Notes: a model not told the origin generated them from the sequence alone. Positions 7,280-16,540 are shown, counted from the first letter of the stretch. The stretch: 64,000 nt of DNA from Amycolatopsis bullii (GCF_014654205.1 NZ_BNAW01000009.1:124001-188000); one strand, 5' to 3'. Program-made: numbers and translations.

Positions 7280-8527
7280 ATGAGCCTTGGCGATGAACGG
7301 GAGCTTGTGCCGCTGGGAGCCGGCTTCGACGTGGCGAAGCGCGGGTACAGCCGAGCGCAGGTCGACGAGCACCTCGAACGGCTGGACGCCGATCTGAAGA
7401 TGCTCACCGCGGATCGGGACGCCGCCATCGCGCAGGCGGGCGACCTCGCCCGCCAGCTGGAGATCGCGCGCGGCGAGATCGCGGACCTGCGCGGGCAGGT
7501 CGACCGGCTCGCCCAGCCGCCGACGAGCGTCGAAGGCCTGTCCGAACGGCTGCAGCGCATGTTGCGCCTGGCGCAGGACGAGTCCGCGGACACCCGGGCC
7601 CGCGCCGAAGCCGAGGCCGGGCACATCCGGGCGAAGGCCGAGACGGACGCCAGCGCCATGCGGGCCCGCTACGAGCAGCTGCTCACCGAGCTCGACCTCC
7701 GCCGCAAGGAGATGGAGGCCGAGCACCGCAAGGTCCTCGAAGACGCCCGCGCGCAGGCCAAGAAGATCACCGACGAGGCCGAGGCGGAGCGCAAGCGGCT
7801 CGACACCGAGTCGCAGGACCGCCGCACCAAGGTCGAAGAGGACTTCGAGATCGCGATGGCCTCGCGCCGCACCGAGGCGATGCGGGTGCTGGCCGAGCAG
7901 GAGGCGGCGAGCAAGGCCGAAGCCGCGCGGCGCGTCCAGGAGGCCACCCAGGACGCCGCCGACATCCGCGCGAAGGTCCTCGAAGAGGAGAAGGCCGCGA
8001 AGGCCGACATCGACCGCCGTCAGCGGGAGTCGGTCGCGGAGGCGAACAAGCGCCGTCAGGACTCGATCACCGAGGCCAACGCCCGGCTCGCGGAGGCCGC
8101 CGACGAGGCGCGGCGCCGCGTGACGTCGGCCACGGAAGAGTCGAACCGCCGGATCACCCAGGCGAACGAGCGCGTCGACGCGCTGCGGAAGGTGCGCGGC
8201 GGGCTGGCCGAGCAGGTGCGCGCGGCGCGGGCGGTGCTGGCCGAGGCTCACACCGTCCTCGGCGACGACGTCAAGGTACCCGCCGAAGTCACCGCCGACC
8301 TGGGAACGGACAAGAAACCGGACCCCGTCGACGCGACCGAGAAGACGGTCCGGGTCACGGACATCGAGGAGACGATCCGGATCCGCGCCTCCGACGTGCC
8401 GAAGCCGAAACCCGGCGCCAAGCCCGCGGCCAAGCCCGCCCCCGGTGCGGCCCCCAAAGCGGCGCCCAAACCGACGCCGAAGCCGGCTCCCCGGGCAAGC
8501 GGAGCGCAGAAAGCGACTGGCGAGTAA
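7280..8527 (+). CDS. FilP/Scy-like DivIVA-type coiled-coil protein
   Basis: A 415-residue protein. The N-terminus (FDVAKRGYSRAQVDEHLERL, about 15-34) is the DivIVA-like start seen in Streptomyces FilP and Scy. A long charged heptad-rich coiled coil follows (about 30-320), then a Pro/Ala/Lys-rich tail (about 375-415) of KP-type repeats. Such proteins form intermediate-filament-like scaffolds at hyphal tips. The family is sometimes annotated as cellulose-binding protein. From memory, filP and scy neighbour mce in Streptomyces, so the nearby mce supports the call. No good ribosome site precedes ATG 7280. A TACGGT at 7268-7273 is placed for a leaderless transcript. The longer open frame upstream is a shadow of ccr. 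Confidence 0.82.
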   Translation: MSLGDERELVPLGAGFDVAKRGYSRAQVDEHLERLDADLKMLTADRDAAIAQAGDLARQLEIARGEIADLRGQVDRLAQPPTSVEGLSERLQRMLRLAQDESADTRARAEAEAGHIRAKAETDASAMRARYEQLLTELDLRRKEMEAEHRKVLEDARAQAKKITDEAEAERKRLDTESQDRRTKVEEDFEIAMASRRTEAMRVLAEQEAASKAEAARRVQEATQDAADIRAKVLEEEKAAKADIDRRQRESVAEANKRRQDSITEANARLAEAADEARRRVTSATEESNRRITQANERVDALRKVRGGLAEQVRAARAVLAEAHTVLGDDVKVPAEVTADLGTDKKPDPVDATEKTVRVTDIEETIRIRASDVPKPKPGAKPAAKPAPGAAPKAAPKPTPKPAPRASGAQKATGE

Positions 8528-8620
8528 CCTTCCACCCGACACGGGCGCGGACGGGCCTGCGCGGTCGGCATCGACCGGCTGACGTCCCTGCTCACGCGGG
8601 ATCACCTGGAGGTTTTGCGC

Positions 8621-9073
8621 ATGGGTGCGGCATATCGGACCGTGGTGGTGGGCACGGACGGCTCGGAGTCGTCGTTCGCGGCGGTGGACCGCGCGGCGGC
8701 GGTGGCCGGCGACGCGGGCGCCACGCTGGTCATCGCGTGTGCGTACTACCCGGCCAGCAAGTCCGACGTGGACAAGGCCCAGGACGTCCTCGGCGACGAG
8801 GCGTACCAGGTCGTCGGCTCGGCGCCGGCCGAGGACACGCTGCAGTCGGCGCGGGACCGCGCGACGAAGGCGGGCGCGCAGAAGATCGACACGGTCGCGG
8901 TGAAGGGCGACCCGGTCGACTCGCTGCGCAAGGTCGTGCACGAGCGCGAGGCCGACCTGCTGGTGGTCGGCAACCGCGGGCTGAACACGATCGCCGGCCG
9001 GATCCTGGGCTCGGTGCCGTCCGAGGTGGCCCGCAAGTCCGGCGTGGACGTGCTGATCGTCCACACGACCTGA
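8621..9073 (+). CDS. Universal stress protein (UspA family)
   Basis: A 150-residue single Usp domain. It begins YRTVVVGTDGSESS and ends with the ATP-binding motif GNRG followed by nine residues and GS (GNRGLNTIAGRILGS). ATP-binding Usp proteins act in dormancy and stress. ATG 8621 follows CTGGAGGT; a TTG six bases upstream is less likely. Its stop is one base from the start of the adenylate cyclase, so the two are co-translated. The ATP-binding motif next to a cyclase makes a nucleotide-signalling pair plausible. Confidence 0.93.
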   Translation: MGAAYRTVVVGTDGSESSFAAVDRAAAVAGDAGATLVIACAYYPASKSDVDKAQDVLGDEAYQVVGSAPAEDTLQSARDRATKAGAQKIDTVAVKGDPVDSLRKVVHEREADLLVVGNRGLNTIAGRILGSVPSEVARKSGVDVLIVHTT

Positions 9074-9074
9074 C

Positions 9075-10214
9075 GTGACCGATCCGAGCGAGGAGCTTCA
9101 GCAGCGGCTCGAACGCGTCCTGCTCGGCGGCAGGCGGAAGTACACCCGGCTCGAAGTGGCGGAGAAGGCCGGCGTGCCCGACGACCGGTCACGCCGGCTC
9201 TGGCGCGCACTGGGGTTCGCGACCGTGCGCGACGACGAAGTCGTCTTCACCGACGCGGACGTCGAGGCGATGCGGACCGCCGACCAGCTGGTGCAGTCGG
9301 GCCTGATCGACCCGAGCATCGAGGTGTCGGTGACGCGCGCGCTGGGCCAGCACCTGTCGCGGCTGGCCGAGTGGCAGGTCGACATGCTGTGGGAGCTGAT
9401 CCGGGAGCAGCCGGAGCTGGGCCGCAGCGAACGCCAGGTGACGCGCCTGGTCGACCGGTTGCTGCCGGAGCTCGAGCGCGTCCAGAACTTCGTGTGGCGC
9501 CGCCACCTGGCTGCGTACGCGGGGCGGGCGTTCGCGGCGCCGGACGAGCACCTGGAGACGCGCACCGAGGTGGTCGGCTTCGTCGACATGGTGGGTTACA
9601 CGCGCCTGACGCGCCAGATCGGCGAAGACGAGCTGAGCCGGGTGCTCGACGCGTTCGAGACCCTGGCCACGGAGGTGATCGCCGAGCACCACGGCCGCGT
9701 GGTGAAGATGATCGGCGACGAGGTCCTGTTCGTGGCGGACGCACCGGTCGACGCGGCCGAGATAGCCCTGACGCTGACCGAGCGCACCTCGGCGGACGAG
9801 ACGTTGCCGGCGGTCCGCGCGGGCATGGCCTCGGGCCGCATCCTGTCCCGGTTCGGCGACGTGTACGGCTCGGTGGTCAACCTGGCGGCCCGCCTGACGT
9901 CGGTGGCCCGCCCCGGGACGATCCTGGTCGACCGCGAACTGGCGGCGGAGCTGGCGGAGGAGAAGGCGTACGAGCTGCGCGCCCGCAGGCCGGTGACGGT
10001 GAGGGGCTACAACCGCCTCCGCCCGGCTGCGCTGCGCCGGGCGAGCGAGGCACCGACGGGCATGTTCGCCAGTTCCCAGCAACTGGCGGCGGAGATGCTG
10101 GGGCTGGCGGACCCATCGGCCCGAGAGGCGGCGCCCGAGCAGCCCGGAACGCCGCCGGAGGACGAGGTGACGGCGACCCCACGCCCCCGCCGCCGGCGGC
10201 GCCGCATCCTCTGA
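9075..10214 (+). CDS. Class III adenylate cyclase with N-terminal regulatory domain
   Basis: A 379-residue soluble protein resembling the mycobacterial Rv1264/Rv2212 type. Residues 1-155 are a helical regulatory domain (pH-sensing in Rv1264). The cyclase domain is about 165-335. All canonical residues are visible: metal Asp171 (FVDMVGYTRL) and Asp215, adenine-selecting Lys211 and Asp262 (KMIGDEV, GDVYGSVVNLAAR), and transition-state Asn269 and Arg273. It should be an active ATP to cAMP cyclase. The C-terminal 55 residues are Pro/Arg-rich and probably disordered. GTG 9075 is one base past the Usp stop. Confidence 0.93.
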   Translation: MTDPSEELQQRLERVLLGGRRKYTRLEVAEKAGVPDDRSRRLWRALGFATVRDDEVVFTDADVEAMRTADQLVQSGLIDPSIEVSVTRALGQHLSRLAEWQVDMLWELIREQPELGRSERQVTRLVDRLLPELERVQNFVWRRHLAAYAGRAFAAPDEHLETRTEVVGFVDMVGYTRLTRQIGEDELSRVLDAFETLATEVIAEHHGRVVKMIGDEVLFVADAPVDAAEIALTLTERTSADETLPAVRAGMASGRILSRFGDVYGSVVNLAARLTSVARPGTILVDRELAAELAEEKAYELRARRPVTVRGYNRLRPAALRRASEAPTGMFASSQQLAAEMLGLADPSAREAAPEQPGTPPEDEVTATPRPRRRRRRIL

Positions 10215-10284
10215 TCCGAACTCGCCAGCACAGTCTCCGGCACTCCCACGCAGGGTTCCGGCAGAGTCACAGTGCCTCTCAGGC

Positions 10285-10449
10285 GTGAACGGGACGCTGA
10301 CGCCGGACCTGCACCCCACCCAGACCTCCCCCACCGCCCCGATCCGAAGCCAGAACACGGCCGGCAGCGCCGGGTCAAGGCACGCTTTCCCGCCTTGACG
10401 CGGTGCTGCCGGCCGTAGTCACAATGGCGGCTTCGGGGTGGTGGGCACC
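10285..10449. repeat. Dispersed palindromic element, module A copy 1
   Basis: This roughly 165-bp block is close to identical, base for base with a few changes, to 40367-40532. Its core is an inverted repeat of 23-bp arms at 10358-10380 and 10393-10415 around the 12-base loop CACGCTTTCCCG. Two positions mismatch, one of them G-T. Weaker outer arms (CCCCGATCCGAAGCC with GGCTTCGGGG) extend the palindrome to over 100 bp. It lies between the cyclase and paaE stops, which converge here. It has no coding capacity, and its short frames are low-complexity. It may double as a bidirectional terminator. Confidence 0.85.
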
Positions 10450-10554
10450 AAACTTGCCGGCCACGGCGCCCTGGCCCCACCCAGGTCCGCCGCACCTTAG
10501 GACCAAACCCGACCAGCAGCCCCCGGCTTCCACCACGCAACAGCGACCGACCTC

Positions 10555-10608
10555 GCCGGAAACTCCCCCGCCCTTCCCAGGGGGGCGTCCCCAGGTCCAG
10601 TCTATCGG
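10555..10608 (-). repeat. Dispersed element, module B copy 1
   Basis: This 54-bp block is the reverse complement of the block at 40295-40353, sharing CCGATAGACTGGAC and GGCGGGGGAGTTTCCGG with small differences. Here it lies downstream of module A in inverted orientation. In the other locus it lies upstream of A in direct orientation. The remaining DNA of the 473-bp gap 10215-10687 shows no gene. Confidence 0.75.
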
Positions 10609-10687
10609 CGCCCACCGACCAAACCCGCCCCGAAGCCGCATCCGGGCCAACCTGTCCACAGCAGGGTCACCTTGTGGAAACCCGGGC

Positions 10688-11740
10688 TCAGGCGTCGAAA
10701 TCCACCGTAAGCGTCTCCGAGACCGGGTAAGACTGGCACGTCAGCACGAACCCCGCCGCCACCTCTGCCTCCTCCAGTGCGAAGTTGCGCCGCAAGTCCA
10801 CCTTGCCCTCCGTCACCCGGGCCCGGCACGTGCCGCACACTCCGCCCTTGCAGGCGAACGGCAAATCCGGGCGGAACTTCTGCGCCCCATCGAGCACCGA
10901 GGACGAACGCGGCAACGTCATCGGGGTCGAGCGGCCGTCCAGGACCACCGAAACCTCCGACGACTCCCCCGCCACCGCCGGGTCGAGGTGCTCCACCGGC
11001 GCCGGTGGGGTGTCCACGTAGAACAGCTCCTGGTGCACCTTCGCCGACGGCACGCCCAGCGACGTCAGCAGCTCCTGCGCGCCCGACACCATCTCGAACG
11101 GCCCGCACAGCCACCAGTGGTCCACCGACTCGACCGGCACCAACGTCGAAAACAGCGTGCGCAGCTTCGGGACGTCCAAGCGCCCTGTGAACAGCTCCGC
11201 CTCGCGGGGCTCGCGCGAGAGCACGTGGATCAGCTCGAGCCGCGACGGCGCGCTGTCCTTCAGGTCCGCCAGCTCGTCCGCGAACATCACCGTGTCCGTG
11301 CGGCGGTTGCCGTACAGCACCGTCACCGTCGCCGTGGACGACTGCAGCAGCGAGGCCACTATGGACAACACCGGTGTGATGCCCGAGCCCGCCGCGATGA
11401 GGACGTGGTGACCGCCCTCCGACAGGTCCGGGGTGAACGATCCCGTGGGCGGGGCCACCTCGATCGTGTCGCCCGGGCGGACTTCATTCACCAGCCAGGA
11501 CGAGAAGTACCCGTCCGGGACCAGGCGCACCCCGACCCGGGGCGGGGCGCCCGCCGGGGCGCAGATCGAGTACGACCGGCGCTCGTCGCGGCCGTCGATC
11601 GAGCGGCGCAACGTCAGGGACTGACCCGGCTTGAACGCGTACTCCGACGCCAGCGACGCAGGCACGTCGAACGTCACCGCGACCGCGTCGTCGCACAACC
11701 GCTCGACCCCGGCCACCTTCAGCGAGTTGAACCGCGCCAC
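10688..11740 (-). CDS. paaE: Phenylacetyl-CoA epoxidase reductase subunit PaaE
   Basis: A 350-residue flavin reductase that passes electrons from NADPH through FAD and a 2Fe-2S cluster to the PaaA di-iron centre. The FAD domain (RRSYSIC near residue 54-60) and the NAD domain (AAGSGITPVLSI) come first. A C-terminal plant-type ferredoxin domain follows, with Cys297, Cys302, Cys305 and Cys335 (CKGGVCGTC and LTCQ). GTG 11740 abuts the paaD stop. It is the last gene of the minus-strand paa operon. Confidence 0.95.
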   Translation of the reverse strand: MARFNSLKVAGVERLCDDAVAVTFDVPASLASEYAFKPGQSLTLRRSIDGRDERRSYSICAPAGAPPRVGVRLVPDGYFSSWLVNEVRPGDTIEVAPPTGSFTPDLSEGGHHVLIAAGSGITPVLSIVASLLQSSTATVTVLYGNRRTDTVMFADELADLKDSAPSRLELIHVLSREPREAELFTGRLDVPKLRTLFSTLVPVESVDHWWLCGPFEMVSGAQELLTSLGVPSAKVHQELFYVDTPPAPVEHLDPAVAGESSEVSVVLDGRSTPMTLPRSSSVLDGAQKFRPDLPFACKGGVCGTCRARVTEGKVDLRRNFALEEAEVAAGFVLTCQSYPVSETLTVDFDA

Positions 11741-12229
11741 CTAGATCTCCTTGACGTGCTCGAACGGCTCCAGACACGCACGGCAGCGCCGCAGCGCCTT
11801 GCACGCCGTCGCGCCGAACCGGGACTGCTCTTCGGTGTCCGCGGAACCACAGCGCGGGCAGGAAACGCGCGAGACCGGCGCCGACAGCGTCAGCGGGATC
11901 GGACCCGACCGGCGCGGCGCCGCGCCCGGCGGGGCGATGCCGGCCGCGGCCAACTTCTCGCGCCCCGCGGCCGAAATCCAGTCCGACGTCCAGGCCGGTG
12001 ACAGCTGCGTCCGGATCTCGACATCCGCGTAGCCCGCCGAAACCAGCGCGTGCTCCAGGTCGTCGCGCATGGTGTCCATCGCCGGGCAGCCCGTGTACGT
12101 CGGCGTGATCGCGACGACCACGCGGCCCTCGGACTCCGACACCGAACGCAGCACGCCCAGGTCCGCCAGCGTCAGCATCGGCAGCTCCGGGTCGGTGACC
12201 GTGGCGGCCACGGCCGCGGCGGTCACCAT
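11741..12229 (-). CDS. paaD: Phenylacetate degradation protein PaaD
   Basis: A 162-residue protein of the MIP18/DUF59 type implicated in iron-sulfur assembly for the epoxidase. The N-terminal domain has TYTGCPAMD near residue 44. The C-terminal zinc-ribbon-like half has CPRCGS and CRACLEPF cysteine pairs. The ATG at 12229 overlaps the paaC TGA (ATGGTGA), so translation is coupled. The longer open frame upstream is a shadow of paaC and was rejected. Order C-D-E is canonical. Confidence 0.94.
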   Translation of the reverse strand: MVTAAAVAATVTDPELPMLTLADLGVLRSVSESEGRVVVAITPTYTGCPAMDTMRDDLEHALVSAGYADVEIRTQLSPAWTSDWISAAGREKLAAAGIAPPGAAPRRSGPIPLTLSAPVSRVSCPRCGSADTEEQSRFGATACKALRRCRACLEPFEHVKEI

Positions 12230-13080
12230 CGGGCGTCCGGCATCGCCCGGGCGACGCTCTGCAGCTCCGCCAGCAGATACCCGAAAGACTCGGTGTGGAC
12301 GCCGTCGCGGCCCATCCGGCCCGAGACCCCGGCAAGCTCGCCGGAAGAAGGCCGCGAAAGCGTCGCCGCGGCCAGGGCCTGGTCCAGCACCGCATCGAAC
12401 TCGGGGCGCAGCGAAGCCGCGTCCACGAACTCCGCCGGGTGCGTGCGGAACAGCTCGCCCACGTACGGCCAGACCTCGTCCAGGCCCTCCTGCATCCGCG
12501 AGTGCGACAACGGCGTGCCGTCGCCGAGGCGGACCAGCCACTGTGCCGCGTAGTCGCGGTGGTAGGTCAGCTCCTTGACGCCCTTGTCCGCGATTGCCGC
12601 CAGCACCGGGTCCACCGACATCTCGAGCCGCTGGAACAGGGCCAGCCGCCACGTCGAGAACACGAACAGGCGCGCGATCAGGTGCCCGAAGTGGCCGCCG
12701 CCCAGCTCGGCGAGCCGGACGTTGCGGAACTCGTTCTCCACCCGCTGGAACGCGAACGAGTCCTCCGAGCGATCGCTGCCGTCGGCCTTGCCCGCCCGGG
12801 CGAGCAGCAGCCGCGCCTGGCCCAGCAGGTCGAGGGCGATGTTCGCGATCGCGACCTCGTCCTCCAGCTCGGGTGCGTTCGTGCACCACTCCTGGAGCCG
12901 GTGGGAGAAGATCAGCGCGTCGTCGCCCAGCATCAGGCAGTACGCCGCCAGCGAAGCGGCGTCCACCCCGGACGGCACCGAAGTGTCCACTCCGGACAGC
13001 GGGTCCTCGAAGCCGGTGCCGAACGCCCAGCGGGCGTCGTTCTCCTCGGTGATGGCCTCGTACACGTTGTCGAAACTCAT
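12223..13080 (-). CDS. paaC: Phenylacetyl-CoA epoxidase subunit PaaC
   Basis: A 285-residue ferritin-like helical structural subunit of the PaaABCE multicomponent epoxidase. It pairs with catalytic PaaA and lacks a complete di-iron set, as expected for the family. The N-terminal CLMLGDDALIFSHRLQEWC (48-66) and the ALDLLGQARLLL segment (about 82-93) are characteristic. The start overlaps the paaB stop by 4 bp and the end overlaps paaD by 7 bp. The subunits are therefore likely made in fixed ratio. Confidence 0.95.
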   Translation of the reverse strand: MSFDNVYEAITEENDARWAFGTGFEDPLSGVDTSVPSGVDAASLAAYCLMLGDDALIFSHRLQEWCTNAPELEDEVAIANIALDLLGQARLLLARAGKADGSDRSEDSFAFQRVENEFRNVRLAELGGGHFGHLIARLFVFSTWRLALFQRLEMSVDPVLAAIADKGVKELTYHRDYAAQWLVRLGDGTPLSHSRMQEGLDEVWPYVGELFRTHPAEFVDAASLRPEFDAVLDQALAAATLSRPSSGELAGVSGRMGRDGVHTESFGYLLAELQSVARAMPDARW

Positions 13081-13433
13081 ATGTGCGGCACATCCTCGGG
13101 AATGTCGTAGAACGTCGGGTGCCGGTAGACCTTGTCGCCGCTGGGGGCGAAGAACGGGTCCTTCTCGTCCGGCGACGACGCCGTGATGTCCGCCGCGCGT
13201 ACGACCCAGATCGACACGCCTTCGTTGCGCCGCGTGTAGAGGTCGCGGGCGTGGTGCAGCGCCATCCGGTCGTCGGCCGCGTGCAGCGACCCGACGTGCA
13301 CGTGGTTCAGCCCGCGCTTCCCGCGCACGAACACCTCGTACAGCGGCCAGTCGTGCTTGACCGGCCCCGGAGCGGCGGGGACGCCTTCCAGGGGGACGGC
13401 GCCGTGGCCGCCTTCGGCCGTCAGGTCGGTCAC
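13077..13433 (-). CDS. paaB: Phenylacetyl-CoA epoxidase subunit PaaB
   Basis: A 118-residue small subunit. The conserved block [20 protein letters not shown] (29-48) and the [17 protein letters not shown] segment identify it. PaaB bridges PaaA-PaaC heterodimers and is needed for activity. GTG 13433 overlaps the paaA stop by 3 bp; the stop overlaps the paaC ATG by 4 bp. The N-terminal 25 residues are a Gly/Pro/Ala-rich extension longer than in the enterobacterial protein. Confidence 0.94.
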   Translation of the reverse strand: MTDLTAEGGHGAVPLEGVPAAPGPVKHDWPLYEVFVRGKRGLNHVHVGSLHAADDRMALHHARDLYTRRNEGVSIWVVRAADITASSPDEKDPFFAPSGDKVYRHPTFYDIPEDVPHI

Positions 13434-14362
13434 TTGCGCTCCTTCTTTTCAGCGTGCGCGACGGCGGCTTCCCGCACCCACGCCCCGTCTTCGTGGGCGC
13501 GACGCCGGTGCGCGATCCGCGAAGCGTTGCAGGGCCCGTTGCCCTTCAGGACGTTCTTGAACTCGTCCCAGTCCACAGCGCCGAAGTCGTAGTGCCCTCG
13601 CGCAGCGTTCCACTTCAGGTCGGGATCGGGGAAGGTGACGCCGAGGGCTTCGGCCTGCGGCACCGACATGTCCACGAACCGCTGCCGCAGCTCGTCGTTG
13701 GTGTGGCGCTTGATCTTCCACGCCATCGACTGCGCGGTGTTCGGCGAATCGGCGTCCGGCGGGCCGAACATCATCAGCGACGGCCACCACCAGCGGTTCA
13801 CGGCCTCCTGGACCATCTCCCGCTGCTGCGGAGTCCCCTTCATCATCGTCATCAGCAGCTCGTAGCCCTGCCGCTGGTGGAAGGACTCCTCCTTGCAGAT
13901 CCGGATCATCGCCCGCGCGTACGGCCCGTACGACGAGCGGCACAGCGGCACCTGGTTGCAGATCGCGGCGCCGTCGACCAGCCAGCCGATCACGCCGACG
14001 TCCGCGAAGGTCAGCGTCGGGTAGTTGAAGATCGACGAGTACTTCTGCTTGCCGTTGATGAGCTTGTCGGTCAGGTCCGCGCGGTCCGCGCCCAGCGTCG
14101 CCGCCGCGGAGTACAGGTAGAGCCCGTGCCCGGCCTCGTCCTGGACCTTGGCCAGCAGGATCGCCTTGCGCCGCAGCGACGGCGCCCGCGTGATCCAGTT
14201 GCCCTCGGGCTGCATGCCGATGATCTCCGAGTGCGCGTGCTGCGCGATCTGCCGGATCATCGTCTTGCGGTAGCCATCGGGCACCCAGTCGCGCGGCTCG
14301 ATGCGCTGGTCGCGCTCGATGGTGTGCTCGAAGTGTTCTTCCAGCGAGACAGTGGCCGTCAC
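13430..14362 (-). CDS. paaA: Phenylacetyl-CoA epoxidase catalytic subunit PaaA
   Basis: A 310-residue ferritin-like di-iron oxygenase subunit. It epoxidises phenylacetyl-CoA to the 1,2-epoxide in the first oxygen-dependent step. Iron-binding ExxH pairs are visible in [11 protein letters not shown] and [11 protein letters not shown]. The start [17 protein letters not shown] region is typical of PaaA. GTG 14362 overlaps the paaZ TGA by 3 bp. Chain length matches the family. Confidence 0.96.
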   Translation of the reverse strand: MTATVSLEEHFEHTIERDQRIEPRDWVPDGYRKTMIRQIAQHAHSEIIGMQPEGNWITRAPSLRRKAILLAKVQDEAGHGLYLYSAAATLGADRADLTDKLINGKQKYSSIFNYPTLTFADVGVIGWLVDGAAICNQVPLCRSSYGPYARAMIRICKEESFHQRQGYELLMTMMKGTPQQREMVQEAVNRWWWPSLMMFGPPDADSPNTAQSMAWKIKRHTNDELRQRFVDMSVPQAEALGVTFPDPDLKWNAARGHYDFGAVDWDEFKNVLKGNGPCNASRIAHRRRAHEDGAWVREAAVAHAEKKERK

Positions 14363-16389
14363 GGCTGCTCCTTCGAAACCAGCGTCAGGACGTCGTACTT
14401 CGCCACGGACTCGCCCTCGGCGTTGGTGACGTCGGCGTCCCAGCGGACCTCGCCGTACTCCTGGTCGATCCGCGGGGTGATCTGCTTGGCGGTCAGGGTC
14501 ACGGTCAGGGAGTCGCCGACCTTGACCGGCGTGAGGAACCGCAGGTTCTCCAGGCCGTAGTTGGCCAGCACCGGCCCCGGCTCGGGCGAGACGAACAGGC
14601 CTGCCGCGAACGACACGACCAGGTAGCCGTGCGCGACGATCCCGCCGAACAGCGGGTTGGCCGCCGCGGCTTCCGGGTCGGTGTGCGCGTAGAACGTGTC
14701 GCCGGTGAACTCGGCGAAGTGGTCGACGTCTTCCTGGGTGACCGTGCGCGGCCCGGCGACCACCGAGTCACCGATGCGAAGCTCGGCCAGGGACTTGCGG
14801 AACGGGTGCACGTCGCCTTCGGTACGCGGGGCACCGGTGACCCAGCGGCCGGTGACCGCGGAAAGCACGGCGGGCGAACCCTGCACGGCCGTGCGCTGCA
14901 TGTGGTGCAGCACGCCCCGGATGCCGCCCATTTCCTCGCCGCCGCCCGCGCGGCCGGGGCCGCCGTGGACCAGCTGCGGCATCGGCGAACCGTGCCCGGT
15001 GGACTCCTTCGCGTCTTCGGCGTCCAGCACCAGCAGGCGGCCGTGGTACGGCGCCGCGCCGAGGACGACCTCGCGCACGAACTCCTTGTCCGCGCTGACC
15101 ACGGACCCGGCCAGGCTGCCGCCGCCACGCGCGGCGAACTCGACGACCTGCTCGGTGGACGTGTACGGCATCAGCGTCGAGACCGGCCCGAACGCCTCGA
15201 CCTCGTGCGGCTCGGAGCGCTCGGGGTCGGCCTTCAGCAGCACCGGCGAGAGGAACGCGCCGCGCTCGGCGTCGGCGTCCACGACGTCGACCTTCTCCGG
15301 GTCGCCGAACACGACGCTGCCGGCGTCCAGCAGCGCCTTCAGCGACCGCCGGACCTCCTCGCGCTGCTCCAGGCTGGCCAGCGCGCCCATCCGGACACCT
15401 TCGGACGCCGGGTTGCCGACCGTCACCTTCGCCAGCCGCTCCGACGCGGCCGCGGCGACGTCGTCGAGCAGCTCCGCGGGGACGAACGCGCGGCGGATCG
15501 CGGTGCACTTCTGGCCCGCCTTGACCGTCATCTCCGTGGTCAGCTGCTTGACGAACAGGTCGAACTCGGTGGTCCCGCGCACCGCGTCCGGGCCGAGGAT
15601 CGAGCAGTTCAGCGAGTCGGCCTCGGCGTTGAACCGGACGGCGTGCCGGATGATCGCCGGGTGGGTCCGCAGCTTCTGGGCCGTCGACGCCGAGCCGGTG
15701 AAGGACACCAGGTCCTGCGCGGTGACGTGGTCGAGCAGGTCGCCGGCGCTGCCCGCGACGAACTGCAGCGAGCCCTCGGGCAGGATGCCGGACTCGATGA
15801 TCAGCTCGACCACCCGCGCGGTCAGGTACGCCGTCTGGCTGGCCGGCTTGACCAGGCTCGGCACCCCGGCGAGGAACGCGGGCGCGAACTTCTCCAGCGG
15901 CCCCCACACCGGGAAGTTGAACGCGTTGATCTGGACGGCGACGCCCCGCAGCGGGGTCGCGATGTGCTGGGCGACGAACGTGCCGCCGCGGGAGAGCGGC
16001 TCGACGTTGCCCTCGACGTAGACGGTGTCGTTCGGCAGCTCGCGCTTGCCCTTGGAGCCGTAGCTGAACAGGACGCCGATGCCGCCGTCGATGTCGAACT
16101 TCGAGTCACCGAGCGTGGCTCCCGTGCGAGCGGAGAGGGCGTACAGCTCGTCGCGGTGCTCGCGCAGGTGGGAGGCGAGCGCCTTGAGCAGGGCCGCACG
16201 CTGGTGGAACGTCAGTTCCCGCAGGGCCGGGCCGCCCACGCGGCGGCCGTACTCGAGGGCGGCGGCGAAGTCGACGCCCTTCGACGAGATCCGGGCGACC
16301 TCCTCGCCGGTGGCCGCGTCGTGCAGCGGGACGCCCTCGTCCGCCGCCGTGTGCCAGCTCCCGGAGACGTAGCTGCGCAGCAATGCCAT
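14359..16389 (-). CDS. paaZ: Oxepin-CoA hydrolase / 3-oxo-5,6-dehydrosuberyl-CoA semialdehyde dehydrogenase PaaZ
   Basis: A 676-residue bifunctional fusion. The N-terminal aldehyde dehydrogenase (about 1-520) has catalytic Cys295 (GQKCTAIRR) and Glu256 (FNAEADSLN), the same numbering as E. coli PaaZ. The C-terminal MaoC hot-dog hydratase (about 535-676) has [16 protein letters not shown] and [11 protein letters not shown]. It opens the oxepin ring and oxidises the aldehyde. It is the first gene of the paaZABCDE operon; ATG 16389 has GAGAGG upstream. A candidate PaaR operator lies 21 bp upstream. With a functional dehydrogenase domain, tropone side products should be low. Confidence 0.95.
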   Translation of the reverse strand: MALLRSYVSGSWHTAADEGVPLHDAATGEEVARISSKGVDFAAALEYGRRVGGPALRELTFHQRAALLKALASHLREHRDELYALSARTGATLGDSKFDIDGGIGVLFSYGSKGKRELPNDTVYVEGNVEPLSRGGTFVAQHIATPLRGVAVQINAFNFPVWGPLEKFAPAFLAGVPSLVKPASQTAYLTARVVELIIESGILPEGSLQFVAGSAGDLLDHVTAQDLVSFTGSASTAQKLRTHPAIIRHAVRFNAEADSLNCSILGPDAVRGTTEFDLFVKQLTTEMTVKAGQKCTAIRRAFVPAELLDDVAAAASERLAKVTVGNPASEGVRMGALASLEQREEVRRSLKALLDAGSVVFGDPEKVDVVDADAERGAFLSPVLLKADPERSEPHEVEAFGPVSTLMPYTSTEQVVEFAARGGGSLAGSVVSADKEFVREVVLGAAPYHGRLLVLDAEDAKESTGHGSPMPQLVHGGPGRAGGGEEMGGIRGVLHHMQRTAVQGSPAVLSAVTGRWVTGAPRTEGDVHPFRKSLAELRIGDSVVAGPRTVTQEDVDHFAEFTGDTFYAHTDPEAAAANPLFGGIVAHGYLVVSFAAGLFVSPEPGPVLANYGLENLRFLTPVKVGDSLTVTLTAKQITPRIDQEYGEVRWDADVTNAEGESVAKYDVLTLVSKEQP

Positions 16390-16409
16390 CAGGTCCCTCT
16401 CGCCGAATT

Positions 16410-16431
16410 ACCTACCGGACGTTCAGTTAAT
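16410..16431. promoter_or_regulatory. Candidate PaaR operator 1 (paaZ side)
   Basis: ACCTACCGGACGTTCAGTTAAT, split as an ACCG half, CG centre and CAGT half, fits an ACCG-N6-CGGT-like inverted repeat with T/A flanks. I recall this layout for actinobacterial PaaR sites. It lies 21 bp upstream of paaZ, where a bound TetR protein would block transcription. The consensus is from memory and was not checked. Confidence 0.6.
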
Positions 16432-16474
16432 CGCATGGTAGCCGCCGGGCCCGAAGATCGGAAGAGGCCGGCGC

Positions 16475-16504
16475 TTGACACCGGCCCGGACCACTGCCTT
16501 TACT
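16475..16504 (+). promoter_or_regulatory. Candidate paaI-paaK promoter
   Basis: TTGACA at 16475-16480 is followed after 18 bp by TTTACT at 16499-16504. Transcription would start around 16511, leading into operator 2. The -35 is a perfect consensus; the -10 is weak (4 of 6). Confidence 0.5.
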
Positions 16505-16518
16505 GAGCGGCACCGCGA

Positions 16519-16540
16519 GGTGACCGTCCATTCGGTCAGT
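16519..16540. promoter_or_regulatory. Candidate PaaR operator 2 (paaI side)
   Basis: The repeat TGACCG-TCCATT-CGGTCA, with GT at its left and GT at its right flank, has 6-bp perfect arms. It shares the ACCG-N6-CGGT layout of operator 1 and lies just downstream of the candidate -10, 16 bp before paaI. Repression by the TetR protein encoded at 18243 would control both divergent arms. Confidence 0.65.

Noticed and set aside
10215..10687. Small hypothetical proteins in the repeat gap, and similar ones at 40208-40671
   Set aside because: The same translation recurs at both loci because the DNA palindrome is repeated; the frames lack starts with ribosome sites.
13430..16389. Open frames on plus across the paa operon
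   Set aside because: They are opposite-strand shadows of paaA and paaZ, both with complete active-site residues.
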